Shown here: positions 6,161 through 14,531 of the stretch, piece after piece | Position numbering within the stretch: the stretch's first letter is position 1 | How the letters are laid out: every line of letters starts with the position of its first letter | Assembly: GCF_004348685.1 (NCBI RefSeq) | Contig: NZ_SMKO01000102.1 | Location: 1 to 32,339 of the forward strand | DNA: 32,339 nucleotides | Source of the DNA: Nonomuraea deserti | GTDB lineage: Bacteria; Actinomycetota; Actinomycetes; Streptosporangiales; Streptosporangiaceae | Reading direction: 5' to 3' | Made by a program: the position numbers and the translations under genes | Notes under the pieces: generated by a model | The model's database searches: none | Told to the model about the DNA's origin: nothing | What the model saw: the letters and a program-made list of their open reading frames with translations, nothing else

Positions 6161-9100
6161 TCAGCGCGTGGCGTAGGCGCGGATCACCTCCTGCGCCAGG
6201 GTGTTGCCGTTGACGTCGGAGGCGTTCAGCCGCAGCGAGACGAACCCGGACGGCGACCGGCCGATGGTCGTCTCGTACCTCCGTTCACCCTTGTCCCGCA
6301 GGCGGACGGGCTTCCAGGTGGCGCCGTCGTCGTACGACACCTCCAGCGAGACGTCCTTGATCGCGCTCTGCTCCGCGCCCTCCTGGTGGTGGAGGGACAG
6401 GCCCAGCTTGCGCGACCCGGCCCGGTTCTTCAGGTCGACCGGCGCGTCGAACGTGGCCAGCAGCAGCGGGATCACCGCCGTTTCCGCGGCCCGCTCGGAG
6501 CCGAAGGTCCACACCCCCTTGGTACGGGTGGACAGCTTCGCCCAGCCGGCCTCGTTGGCCAGGTCGTACTCGATCCGGTATTCCGACTTCTCCGGGGAGA
6601 GCGTGCCCGACCCCGACGGCAGGTAGTTCGTCTGCCACAGGAGCGTGTCGCCCTGGTAGAGCCTGAAATCGGTCTTCATGCCGTGCTCGAACTTGCTGGT
6701 GTAGGTGTCGCCGTAGTTGCCGGCGGCGTCCACGAAGCCCTGCATGGACACGCGCAGCTTGTCGCCCTCCCTGCGCACCGGGTTGCGCGGGTTGACGCCC
6801 GGCAGCAGCGGCTGCTTGAACACCGCGCGGCCGACCCGCTCGCCCGCCTCGTACGGGCGGAAGTCCGGCGACGACAGCGCGATGCGCGGCGTGTCCGGGT
6901 GTGGCCACATGCTGTTGTAGTGCCGCTCAGGAACGCCGGCCGACGCGGTCCAGCGCAGGTCGGGCCCGGGGGTGACGTAGTCGGTCCGGGTGCGCGGCGC
7001 CTTGGCCATGGGATGGTTCGTGGAGATCGACGTGGTGTCCCAGGGCTGGAAGACGAACCTGGCCTCGTTCACCGTCACGTCGTCGGCGAGCTGGGTGTGG
7101 AAGTCCGTCTCGATCCTGGCCAGCGACCTCGACCTGACCACGTACCGGGGCTTGTCACGCACCTGGCCCTTCTCCTGGAGGAACAGGTCGTAGACGTACG
7201 GGCTGGCGACGATGCCCTTGGCCACGATCGGCACCGGCAGCCGGCGCAGCCGCTCGACGAGCTTCAGCCCTTCCTCGTGGGTCAGCCGCACGGTCGGGAC
7301 GGCGAGCTTGACGCCGTTGCCGCCGGTGGTGACGTCGTGGCCCGGCTGGTCGCTGTAGACGGCCACCATCTTCGCCCCGGCCGCCGCGGCCGCGTTGGAC
7401 TGCGTGGAGACCGGAACCCCTGGGGTGCGGCGGATGACGGCGAGCTTGCCGCGCAGGTCGCGGGCCTTGATCTCGCCGGGGCCGCCTCGTCCCGCGTCGA
7501 CCGCCATGAGCAGCCGGGTGCCGTCCAGGCGCGGGTACTCGGTGGCGAAGTCGCTGAACTGGACCGGGTCCACGTACTGGGGATCCAGTTTGAGCCCGAG
7601 GGTGGTGAGGGTGATCTCGGGGGCCGTCAGCCGCCACCGGGTGGAGACGACGAACGTGCCCTTGGTGACCTTCTCGGTGGGCTGGACGAACAGCCGCTCC
7701 TCGATCTGGCCGCCGGGCGAGATGGTGGTGCCGCCGCGCAGCGCGGTGCCCTGCTCCCCTGCCCGGTACCACCGGAGCGCGGCGGCCGAGCCGGTGTTCC
7801 GCTTGGTCCTGTGGTCGGGCGTCTCGACCTCGACCTCGACGGCCTTGCGGGCGTCCAGCACGACCTCGGTGTCCTCGGTGATCGTCATCTCGGGGTCGCC
7901 GAGCAGGCTCTCGTTGAGCGGCGTGCCCTTGGCGGTGCTGTCCTGGGTGGCCGGCATGGTGAAGATGTGGCCGAGCACCGAGTACGTGCCGGGCTTGACC
8001 AGCAGGCAGGTGCCCTTGCCGTACTTCTGCTCGGTGCACGGCTCCGCGGGCTCGCCGGGGAGCACGCGGCCGACCAGGGTGCCCTCGTCGAGGTCGAGCA
8101 CGGTGAAGCCGCCGCGGCCTGGGCGGCCGTCCCTGGCGATGCCGCGTACGCGCAGCTCGACGCGCTTCTCCTCGACGTCGGCGGTCAGCAGCGTGCGCAC
8201 GGACGCGCCGCCTTCGACGGCGGCCGTCAGCTCCTGGCGCAGGAGTCCGGCCTTGTCCGCCTTCAGCGTGACCTTGGCCTCGGCCGTCCCCGACGCGGGC
8301 ACGGTGAGCCCGGCCGGCTCGACGGCGAACGCGCCGCCGCTCGACAGGTCCAGCTCCGCGGGTTCCTGCCCGAGGTTGTGGTACGTGACGGTGAGGCTCT
8401 TCTCCTCGCCGGGGGCGAGCCTGCCGAAGTTGGCCGAGCCGGCCGAGACCGCGACCGGGTTGTTCAGGGCGGCGGCCACGTCGATCCTGCCCGCGCCCTG
8501 CGCGTCGACGGGGATGTCCTGGCCCGGCTTGGCGGTGGCCATGAGCAGCGACTTCAGCTCGCCGCCCGTGACGCCGGGGCGGGCCTGCCGCAGCAGCGCC
8601 GCCGCGCCCGCGACGTGCGGGGTGGCCATGGAGGTGCCGGACATCGCGGCGTGGCCGCCGCCGGGCTTGGCGGCGGAGATCTCCACGCCCGGCGCGGTCA
8701 CGTCCGGCTTGACGGCCTGGTCGGCGACGATCGGGCCCCTGCTGGAGAAATCGGCCAGCCGGTCCTCGCGGTCGACCGCCCCGACGGTCAGCGCCTCGGG
8801 GGCGTCGCCGGGGGTGCCCACGCACGAGTCGCAGCCGTCGTTGCCCGCGGCCACCACGAACAGCGTCCCGTACTGCTCGGTCAGCCGGGAGACCGCGGCG
8901 GTCAGCGGGCCGCCCGGCTCCGGGCTGCCCAGGCTCATGTTGACGATCTCGGCGCGCTGCTCGCCCGCCGCCCACTCCATGCCGTCGATGATCCACGACA
9001 GCTGGCCGAAGCCGTCGCCGGCGAGCACCCGGCCGTTGAGCAGCCTGGCGCCGGGCGCCACGCCCTTGCCGCCGCCGTCCGCGCCGGCGCCCGCGATCGT

Positions 9101-9916
9101 GCTCGCGACGTGGGTGCCGTGGCCGTGCGGGTCGCCCGTGACGTTCTCGCCGGTGAAGTCGCGCTGACCGGTGACCTTGCCCGCGAGGTCGGGGTGCGCG
9201 GCGTCCACGCCGGTGTCGAGCACGGCGACGGTGGTGCCGGCGCCGTCGTACCCGGCGGCCCAGGCCTCGGGCGCGCCGATCTGCGGCACGCTGTGCTCCA
9301 GGACCGGCTTCACCTTGCGGTCGAGCCAGATCTTCGACACGCCCGCCAGCGGCCCGGCGGCGCGGGCGTCCGGGCCGTCCAGCTTGGCCAGCTCGGCCCC
9401 GAACGCCGCCGCGTCCGGCTCGGCCAGCGACACGCCCGTCCCGCCGATGCTCTCCAGCGTGCGGACCTGCTTGACGGACGGCACCGCGGCCTTGGGGGCG
9501 TTCCCCGCGTAGGTGAGGATCAGCGGGATGGCGTCGTCGTACCCCTGCTCGGCCAGCGCCGTCACGTTGAACAGCGCGCTGTCGAGCCGCTCCGGCACCA
9601 GGGCGGCGACGTCGTCGGGGATGACGCTCAGGTCTCCGCCGGTTTCCAGCACCTGGAACGTCGGCACCGAGCCGTCCGCCCGGGGCGCGGGGGTGACCGC
9701 CACGGTCCTGTGCTCGCCGTCCACGGCGCGCACGCGTACACGATCGCCGGTGACCAGTGTGATCTCATCGCCCGCCGCGTCGCTCGTGAACTCCACGGGC
9801 GGCGCGACGGTCGCGTGCGCGCCGGGGGCCGACAGCAGCGCGGCGGTCATGGCGGCCGTGGCGGCCATGACCGTCCCTCGCCGCCATCGTCTCGCGCGCC
9901 CTAACCCATGCAGCAT
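6161..9916 (-). CDS. Secreted subtilisin-like serine protease (peptidase S8), large
   Basis: The 1251-residue protein has a signal peptide (basic 9-13, hydrophobic 17-30, cleavage near AHA35) and a propeptide-like stretch to about 205. The S8 catalytic domain follows at about 210-580, with D234 (VLDTGVD), H266 (HGHGTHVA), N359 of the oxyanion hole (AAGND) and S429 (GTSMATPHVAG). The long C-terminal part contains beta-rich domains and a PA-like segment near 815-905. The ATG at 9914-9916 is chosen because GGAGG (9923-9927) lies six bases upstream. It is the third minus-strand gene after the beta-mannosidase and GH85 genes, 115 bases beyond the GH85 stop with no strong terminator between, and it also has its own promoter. 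It probably degrades extracellular proteins, possibly glycoproteins deglycosylated by GH85. Confidence 0.92.
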   Translation of the reverse strand: MLHGLGRARRWRRGTVMAATAAMTAALLSAPGAHATVAPPVEFTSDAAGDEITLVTGDRVRVRAVDGEHRTVAVTPAPRADGSVPTFQVLETGGDLSVIPDDVAALVPERLDSALFNVTALAEQGYDDAIPLILTYAGNAPKAAVPSVKQVRTLESIGGTGVSLAEPDAAAFGAELAKLDGPDARAAGPLAGVSKIWLDRKVKPVLEHSVPQIGAPEAWAAGYDGAGTTVAVLDTGVDAAHPDLAGKVTGQRDFTGENVTGDPHGHGTHVASTIAGAGADGGGKGVAPGARLLNGRVLAGDGFGQLSWIIDGMEWAAGEQRAEIVNMSLGSPEPGGPLTAAVSRLTEQYGTLFVVAAGNDGCDSCVGTPGDAPEALTVGAVDREDRLADFSSRGPIVADQAVKPDVTAPGVEISAAKPGGGHAAMSGTSMATPHVAGAAALLRQARPGVTGGELKSLLMATAKPGQDIPVDAQGAGRIDVAAALNNPVAVSAGSANFGRLAPGEEKSLTVTYHNLGQEPAELDLSSGGAFAVEPAGLTVPASGTAEAKVTLKADKAGLLRQELTAAVEGGASVRTLLTADVEEKRVELRVRGIARDGRPGRGGFTVLDLDEGTLVGRVLPGEPAEPCTEQKYGKGTCLLVKPGTYSVLGHIFTMPATQDSTAKGTPLNESLLGDPEMTITEDTEVVLDARKAVEVEVETPDHRTKRNTGSAAALRWYRAGEQGTALRGGTTISPGGQIEERLFVQPTEKVTKGTFVVSTRWRLTAPEITLTTLGLKLDPQYVDPVQFSDFATEYPRLDGTRLLMAVDAGRGGPGEIKARDLRGKLAVIRRTPGVPVSTQSNAAAAAGAKMVAVYSDQPGHDVTTGGNGVKLAVPTVRLTHEEGLKLVERLRRLPVPIVAKGIVASPYVYDLFLQEKGQVRDKPRYVVRSRSLARIETDFHTQLADDVTVNEARFVFQPWDTTSISTNHPMAKAPRTRTDYVTPGPDLRWTASAGVPERHYNSMWPHPDTPRIALSSPDFRPYEAGERVGRAVFKQPLLPGVNPRNPVRREGDKLRVSMQGFVDAAGNYGDTYTSKFEHGMKTDFRLYQGDTLLWQTNYLPSGSGTLSPEKSEYRIEYDLANEAGWAKLSTRTKGVWTFGSERAAETAVIPLLLATFDAPVDLKNRAGSRKLGLSLHHQEGAEQSAIKDVSLEVSYDDGATWKPVRLRDKGERRYETTIGRSPSGFVSLRLNASDVNGNTLAQEVIRAYATR

Positions 9917-9929
9917 GAACGACCTCCAG

Positions 9930-9956
9930 AAGTCGGTAAGCACGAATACCCGACTT
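9930..9956. promoter_or_regulatory. Inverted repeat in the protease 5-prime leader
   Basis: AAGTCGGTA (9930-9938) faces TACCCGACTT (9947-9956), complementary except for one bulged base. CCCGACTT recurs at 10005-10012, beyond the -35 box. The elements touch the -10 box and flank the promoter, so they look like operator sites. The regulator is unknown. Confidence 0.45.
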
Positions 9957-9984
9957 CCTAGCGGCCCTGAGCTGGCGCTGTCTA
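9955..9984 (-). promoter_or_regulatory. Candidate promoter of the S8 protease gene
   Basis: On the minus strand TAGACA (9979-9984) is 18 bases from TAGGAA (9955-9960). Transcription would begin near 9948, leaving a leader of about 32 bases with GGAGG. Confidence 0.5.
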
Positions 9985-10031
9985 CGAGGTTGGTGTGGCC
10001 AGATCCCGACTTGTCGTAGATCCGCCACTCG

Positions 10032-12041
10032 TCATGAGCGTTCTCCCGGCGGCCGGGCGGGCGTCCCGGAGGCGCCGGTCCAGGAGACGGCGGCCTTCGC
10101 GGCGGGCGAGCGGCCGTACTCCGTGGAGACCGCCTCCACCTCGATCGTCGTGCTCGTCTCGCCGCCGGCGCGGTCAAGCCCGGGCACGAAGTAGGCGTCG
10201 TTGGGGGTGGCGCCCAGGTACGTACGGCCGCCGCCGGGATCGCGGCGGTAGACGTCGTAGTGGTGCACCTTCCCGCGCGAGCCGGTCCAGGCCAGGCGGA
10301 GCGACTTACGGGTGTCCGACACGTCGGTGACGCCGAGCACGGTGAGCCCGGTGGGCGCGGACGGCCTGTCCACCGCGCCGTCGTACACGGCGAGCTGCCC
10401 GACGCGGATGTCGTAGGCCTTCTTCACGCCCGTCGTCCGCAGCCCGATCTGGGCGATGGTCCGGCCGGCGTGGGCGGACAGGTCGAGTGTCCTGCGCTCC
10501 CAGCCGGTGTCCCTGGTGGCCCCCAGGTCGAAGGTGGTGAACCTGGTGGGCGCGTCGGTGAACGCGACGGCCACCCGCAGGTGAGTGGCCCCCGCCGCGG
10601 GCGTCCTGACCACGACCGACAGCTTCGTGTCCGCCGCCACCGGCAGGCGCGTCTGGTAGAGCCGTACGGTGTTGACGGCGTCGAGGCGGCCGGTGAGCCG
10701 CAGCGACGAGCCGCCCTCGTAGGCGTCGCCGAAGTCGATCGACGGGGTCAGCTCGGTGCCGCGGGAGCTGACGATCCACTGGTAGGTGGGCGGCACGTCC
10801 TACACGGACAGGTTGTTCCAGCCGCCGTCGCGCACGCGGACCCCGCCGACGTTGTAGAAGTCGCCGTGCCCGAGGTTGAACCCTGTCACGAACGGTTTGC
10901 CGGTGACCGGCGTCGACTCGGCGATGTGGTGTGCCAGGCCCTTCCACGCCGACGAGCTCGACGTGTCGGACGGGTCTCCGTTGGCGCCCACCCAGAAGCG
11001 GGAGTCCCTGGCCCGGAAGTCGGCGGGGCTCGACGAGGATCTCCACGTCCATTCGGGGCGGTAGATGCCGAGGGAGGTGACGTGCGGCCGACCGGCGGGG
11101 AACACCGCGTCCCACGGCACGCTCGTGTCGTAGCCGCCGGCCTCGGTGTCGATGCCGGCGTACAGCTCGTGCTCGTCCCTGCCGAGCGCTCCGGCCAGCG
11201 CGCGCGACGAGCGGAGCTTGGCGGCGTCCCATCCGAAGTCGAGGAACATCGAGTCGGACACGCGCTCGGGGTCGCCGAGGAAGGCGTCGTTGGCCGTGGT
11301 GAGCGCCTCCTGCCAGTCGACCGGGCCGCTCTCGGTCATGGCGTCGTACCACATGAACTCGACCGGGCCCTTGGCGCGGGCGTACTTGATGAGCGAGCGC
11401 AGCTCGGTGGCCAGCGCGGCGTCCCCGCCCTCGGTCTCCTGGTTGACGAACCAGCCGTCGAACCCGTAGTGCCGGGCCACCTGGACCAGCTTGTCGGCGA
11501 CGGGATAGGACGAGCCGCGTCTCTGGACGAAGTCGCGCACCCACTGGAGCCGCCCGCCGAAGACCTCGGGCGGGAAGAAGACCGTGCCGTACACCTTCAC
11601 GCCGTTGCGGTGGGCCGCGTCGATGACGGTGGGGTTCGGCGCCAGGATCAGCCCCTCGGCGGCCGAGCCGCCCCAGAAGACGAGCCGGTCGACGTACTGC
11701 CAGTGGCCGAAGGCGTAGTAGCTCGCGTCCAGCGAGCCCTGCGACGGGTTGGCCGAAGTGGGGGCGAACGACACGAGCGAGACGACGCGGCCCTCGCCCG
11801 CGCGGGCGTGGGCGTTGGCCTTCAGCGCCGCATTCTGGGCACGTGGCCGCAGCGGCACGCGGGAGCGGTTGAACCGGGCGTCGGGGTCGGTGGCCGGGTC
11901 CCAGTCGAGGATCGAGTCCGGGTACCAGTAGGAGGCGTAGGGCTGGTCGCCCGCCGCCGCCAGGGCCGGCCGGGCGGGCGCGGTGAGCAGGGCCGCCACG
12001 ACCGTGGCCGCGCAGAGCGCCGGTAACAGCCTGCGTCGCAT
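10032..12041 (-). pseudogene. GH85 endo-beta-N-acetylglucosaminidase interrupted by one in-frame TAG
   Basis: The reading frame encodes a secreted GH85 enzyme that cuts the GlcNAc-beta-1,4-GlcNAc core of N-glycans. Residues 1-28 are a signal peptide. The barrel follows, with the catalytic pair N200-x-E202 in DGWFVNQETEGG. After residue V413 the frame meets TAG (10800-10802), then continues without frame change for 256 more codons to TGA at 10032. The tail holds a jelly-roll carbohydrate-binding-like domain (starting VPPTYQWIVSS) and a fibronectin III-like segment. A single C-to-T change in CAG would explain the TAG. The first part alone is a 413-residue protein ending at the barrel. ATG 12041 has GAGGAG (12047-12052) five bases upstream. 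The gene follows the beta-mannosidase gene by 11 bases. It may be a recent nonsense mutation, a sequencing error, or a truncated active enzyme. Confidence 0.85.
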
Positions 12042-12052
12042 CTGATCTCCTC

Positions 12053-13282
12053 TCATTGCCGGTCGAGCACGGTGTCGATCCCCCTGGCCGCGAGGTGGGC
12101 GGCGTCGCCGGCGCGGCGTGCGGTGACGACGGCCAGCGGCCCGTCCTGGCGCAGCCGCACCCACGTGCTGTGGAAGGCGCTGCCCGGCGCGATCTCCGCG
12201 CGGCGCTCGGGCTCGGCTCTGAGGTCCACGTCGCAGACGAGCGCCCTGCGGCGCCCGGCCCTGGCGCGCCGCTCCTTGACGGCTGCGGCCAGTTCCCTGG
12301 CCGCCGGCTTGGGCTGGTGGTCCACGGTGAACAGGCCGAGGTCGTACTCGCGCTCGGGGAAGTCGGCGAGCGAGCGGTCGAGGTCGTGGGAGCACCACCA
12401 GGTGACGCCCCACAGGGCGGGGTTGGGGGTGACGGCGTCCAGCAGCCCGCGTACGAACGCGGGCGCGTCGGGCTCGGGCACGTCGGGCCTGGGCGCGCCG
12501 ACCTCCTGGAGCCAGACCGGTCTGGCCGGGTCGGCAGAGGTGGCCGCGGCCAGCTCCACCAGGTAGTCGGCGTGGGTGACGGTGGCGGGGCCGAGCGGGC
12601 CGTCGACGGCGGACACGCCGTTGAACACCCACGAGTGCACGGTCGTCAGGTCGCCGAGGTCGACGTTGTCGGCCGGGTGGAAGGGGTGTTCCGGGTCATA
12701 CCAGGTGGCGTCGTACAGGGAGTGCAGGGCGAGCAGGCGGGGGGCGGCGGCGTGGGCCACGCCGAGCAGCTCGGCGGCCCAGCTCCTGGAGTCGCCGAAC
12801 GTGGTCGGGTTGGCCGGGTAGAGGTTGTTGACCTCGTTGCCGAGGGTCACCGCGAAGACGTTGTCGCGGGTGGCGATCTCCCTGGTGAGCGTGTCCACGT
12901 ACGCGACCAGCCCCGCGCGTACGTCGGGATCGGTGAAGAGGCCGCGCCGGTGCCAGGTGAGCACCCACGACGGCAGGAAGTCGAAGCTGGACAGGTGCCC
13001 CTGCAGCAGGTCCACCGCCACGGACAGCCCGAACTCGGCGGCGGCGTCGATCACGGCGAGCAGGTCGTCGATCCCGCGCCGCCTGATGAGCGCTCGGTTG
13101 GGCTGGATCCACGGCCAGATCGGGAACACCCGGACGTGGTCGAGCCCGATCCCCGCGAGGTCCTCGAAGTCGCGGCGGGCGGCGTCGGCCGGCTGGTCGA
13201 GCCAGCCGTAGAACCAGCCGGACGAGGGCACGTAGTTCGCGCCGAAGCGGAGCGGGTCGGGGCTGTGGTGCGGCTGGGGCAC
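12053..13282 (-). CDS. GH5 glycosidase, probable GH5_18 beta-mannosidase for the N-glycan core
   Basis: The 409-residue protein lacks a signal peptide, so it acts inside the cell. It is a (beta/alpha)8 clan GH-A enzyme: acid/base E150 in TLGNEVNN and nucleophile E260 in WLQEVGAP. The N-terminal pattern FGANYVPSSGWFYGWLD, with the RVFPIWPWIQPNR and LQGHLSSFDFLPSW segments, is what I recall for subfamily GH5_18, whose members split Man-beta-1,4-GlcNAc. The GTG at 13280-13282 is chosen because GGAGG (13289-13293) lies six bases upstream. It is the first gene of the LacI-controlled minus-strand operon with GH85, which supports a role in the last step of N-glycan breakdown. Subfamily assignment is from pattern memory; the GH5 fold is secure. 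Confidence 0.82.
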   Translation of the reverse strand: MPQPHHSPDPLRFGANYVPSSGWFYGWLDQPADAARRDFEDLAGIGLDHVRVFPIWPWIQPNRALIRRRGIDDLLAVIDAAAEFGLSVAVDLLQGHLSSFDFLPSWVLTWHRRGLFTDPDVRAGLVAYVDTLTREIATRDNVFAVTLGNEVNNLYPANPTTFGDSRSWAAELLGVAHAAAPRLLALHSLYDATWYDPEHPFHPADNVDLGDLTTVHSWVFNGVSAVDGPLGPATVTHADYLVELAAATSADPARPVWLQEVGAPRPDVPEPDAPAFVRGLLDAVTPNPALWGVTWWCSHDLDRSLADFPEREYDLGLFTVDHQPKPAARELAAAVKERRARAGRRRALVCDVDLRAEPERRAEIAPGSAFHSTWVRLRQDGPLAVVTARRAGDAAHLAARGIDTVLDRQ

Positions 13283-13369
13283 GCGGGTCCTCCATGGGGT
13301 GAACCGTTCCCGCGAGGGTGCTCCCCCTGCGGAGGCGCATCCCTGCTGGGGATCGAGCCGATCACCGAG

Positions 13370-13398
13370 ACCCTAAACCGCTTTAGTTCTCCTGCCAA
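13370..13398 (-). promoter_or_regulatory. Promoter of the beta-mannosidase/GH85 operon
   Basis: On the minus strand TTGGCA (13393-13398) and TAGGGT (13370-13375) are 17 bases apart. The LacI operator lies in the spacer and overlaps the -10 box, so a bound repressor would exclude RNA polymerase. The promoter lies inside the 3-prime end of the lacI gene. Confidence 0.65.
13373..13386. promoter_or_regulatory. LacI-family operator 1
   Basis: CTAAACCGCTTTAG is a palindrome (CTAAA-N4-TTTAG) with the central CG of LacI-type sites. It overlaps the TAG stop codon of the lacI gene. A copy with one symmetric-position difference (14488-14501) controls the divergent transporter operon. Confidence 0.75.
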
Positions 13399-14413
13399 GA
13401 GCGGGCGGCGCGGTGCTCTGCCGGACGACCAGCCGCGGTGTGCCGGTCTTGAGGTCGCGCCTGGCCCCCGGGTCGGCGATGACCTCCAGCAGCACGTCGG
13501 CCACCTGGCCGCCGAGCGCGAAGGTGTCGCGCGAGAGCGAGGTGATGCTCGGGTGGGTGACCCGGGTCAGCACCGAGTCGTCGAAGGCCACGATCGACAG
13601 CTCGGCCGGCACGGTCACGCCCATCTCCCCCGCCACGCCGAGCCCGGCCAGCGCCATCACGTCGCTGTCGTAGACGATCGCGGTCGGGCGGGAGCCGCGC
13701 GACAGCAGCGTCCTGGTAGCCGCCGCCCCTTCGGCGTCGCTGAAGTCGGTCGGCAGCGAGACCGCGTCCACCAGGCCGAGGCGCTTGACCGAGTCGCGCA
13801 GCGCGCGCATGCGCCGCTGGGTGTGGCGGAGCCCGGGCAGCCCCGCGACGTGGGCGACGCGGCGGTGCCCGAGCGCCGCCAGATAGTCGACGACCGACAA
13901 CATCGCCTCGCGGTCGTCGGCCCACACGCTGGCCAGCGCCCCGTGCCGGCCCGGGCCGCCGAGCACGACGGCGGGCACGCCCAGCTCCTCCAGCGCGGCG
14001 AAACGGGGGTCGCGGACCTTGGGATCGACGAGGATGAACCCGTCCACGCGGTGCGCGGAGGTCCACTCCCTGTAGACCTCGATCTCGGCCTCGGAGTCCT
14101 CCACCACCAGCAGGTGCATCGCCACCTGCTGCCGCGACAGCCTCGCCTGCAGGCCGGACAGGAGCTGGGCGAAGAACGGCTCGACGCCCAGCGTGCTGGC
14201 GGGCCTGGCGATCACCAGGCCCACCGCCTCGGCCCTGGCGCCGCCGAGCGCCCTGGCGGCGCTGTGCGGCCGCCAGTTCATCTCCCTGGCCACCTCGAGG
14301 ATGCGGGCCCTGGTCGCCTCGCTGACGCCGGGCCGCCCGTTCAGCGCGAACGACACCGCACCCTTGGACACCCCGACCCGCTGCGCGATGTCGGCGATCG
14401 TCGGTCGGCCCAC
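13373..14413 (-). CDS. LacI-family transcriptional repressor of the N-glycan locus
   Basis: The 346-residue protein has an N-terminal LacI helix-turn-helix (TIADIAQRVGVSKGAVSFAL, about 5-24) with the hinge helix near 45-60 (RPHSAARALGG), followed by a periplasmic-binding-like effector domain. The GTG at 14411-14413 is chosen over a start 33 bases upstream because AAAGGAG (14421-14427) lies seven bases before it. The gene sits between the beta-mannosidase operon it faces downstream and the divergent importer/GH38 operon. Matching operators occur on both sides of the gene, so it most likely represses both operons and is released by an imported oligosaccharide or its product. It ends with a stop codon embedded in operator 1. 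Confidence 0.92.
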   Translation of the reverse strand: MGRPTIADIAQRVGVSKGAVSFALNGRPGVSEATRARILEVAREMNWRPHSAARALGGARAEAVGLVIARPASTLGVEPFFAQLLSGLQARLSRQQVAMHLLVVEDSEAEIEVYREWTSAHRVDGFILVDPKVRDPRFAALEELGVPAVVLGGPGRHGALASVWADDREAMLSVVDYLAALGHRRVAHVAGLPGLRHTQRRMRALRDSVKRLGLVDAVSLPTDFSDAEGAAATRTLLSRGSRPTAIVYDSDVMALAGLGVAGEMGVTVPAELSIVAFDDSVLTRVTHPSITSLSRDTFALGGQVADVLLEVIADPGARRDLKTGTPRLVVRQSTAPPALGRRTKAV

Positions 14414-14450
14414 GCGGCCGCTCCTTTCCTCACGGTCCGGCCACACCCTA

Positions 14451-14480
14451 TTGACAGCGGAGTCTAGCCCGGTGGATAGT
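14451..14480 (+). promoter_or_regulatory. Promoter of the N-glycan importer/GH38 operon
   Basis: TTGACA (14451-14456) is 18 bases from GATAGT (14475-14480), giving a start near 14487, at the edge of operator 2. A TAGGGT box of the divergent lacI gene (14445-14450, minus strand) abuts the -35, so the two promoters are back to back. Confidence 0.6.
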
Positions 14481-14487
14481 CCCGCAA

Positions 14488-14501
14488 CTAGAGCGGTTTA
14501 G
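14488..14501. promoter_or_regulatory. LacI-family operator 2
   Basis: CTAGAGCGGTTTAG differs from the reverse complement of operator 1 (CTAAAGCGGTTTAG) at one base. It lies at the predicted transcription start of the importer operon, a position that blocks initiation. Confidence 0.75.
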
Positions 14502-14531
14502 TACCGCGCGCCGGCCACGAAGGAGAGCGCC

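Noticed and set aside
6386..9904. Very long open frame (1172 codons) on the plus strand opposite the S8 protease
   Set aside because: Its translation is low-complexity Arg/Gly/Val/Asp-rich and matches no family, while the minus strand carries a full catalytic triad, signal peptide and ribosome site. It is an effect of high GC.
9982..10035. Short minus-strand frame of 17 residues whose ATG overlaps the GH85 stop (ATGA)
   Set aside because: No separate ribosome site, no recognisable product, and it runs into the protease promoter. Coupling is possible but unsupported.
10032..10796. Separate gene starting at the GTG two codons after the GH85 amber codon
   Set aside because: No Shine-Dalgarno and no signal peptide; the content is the expected GH85 C-terminus in the same frame. 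It is better described as the second part of an interrupted gene.
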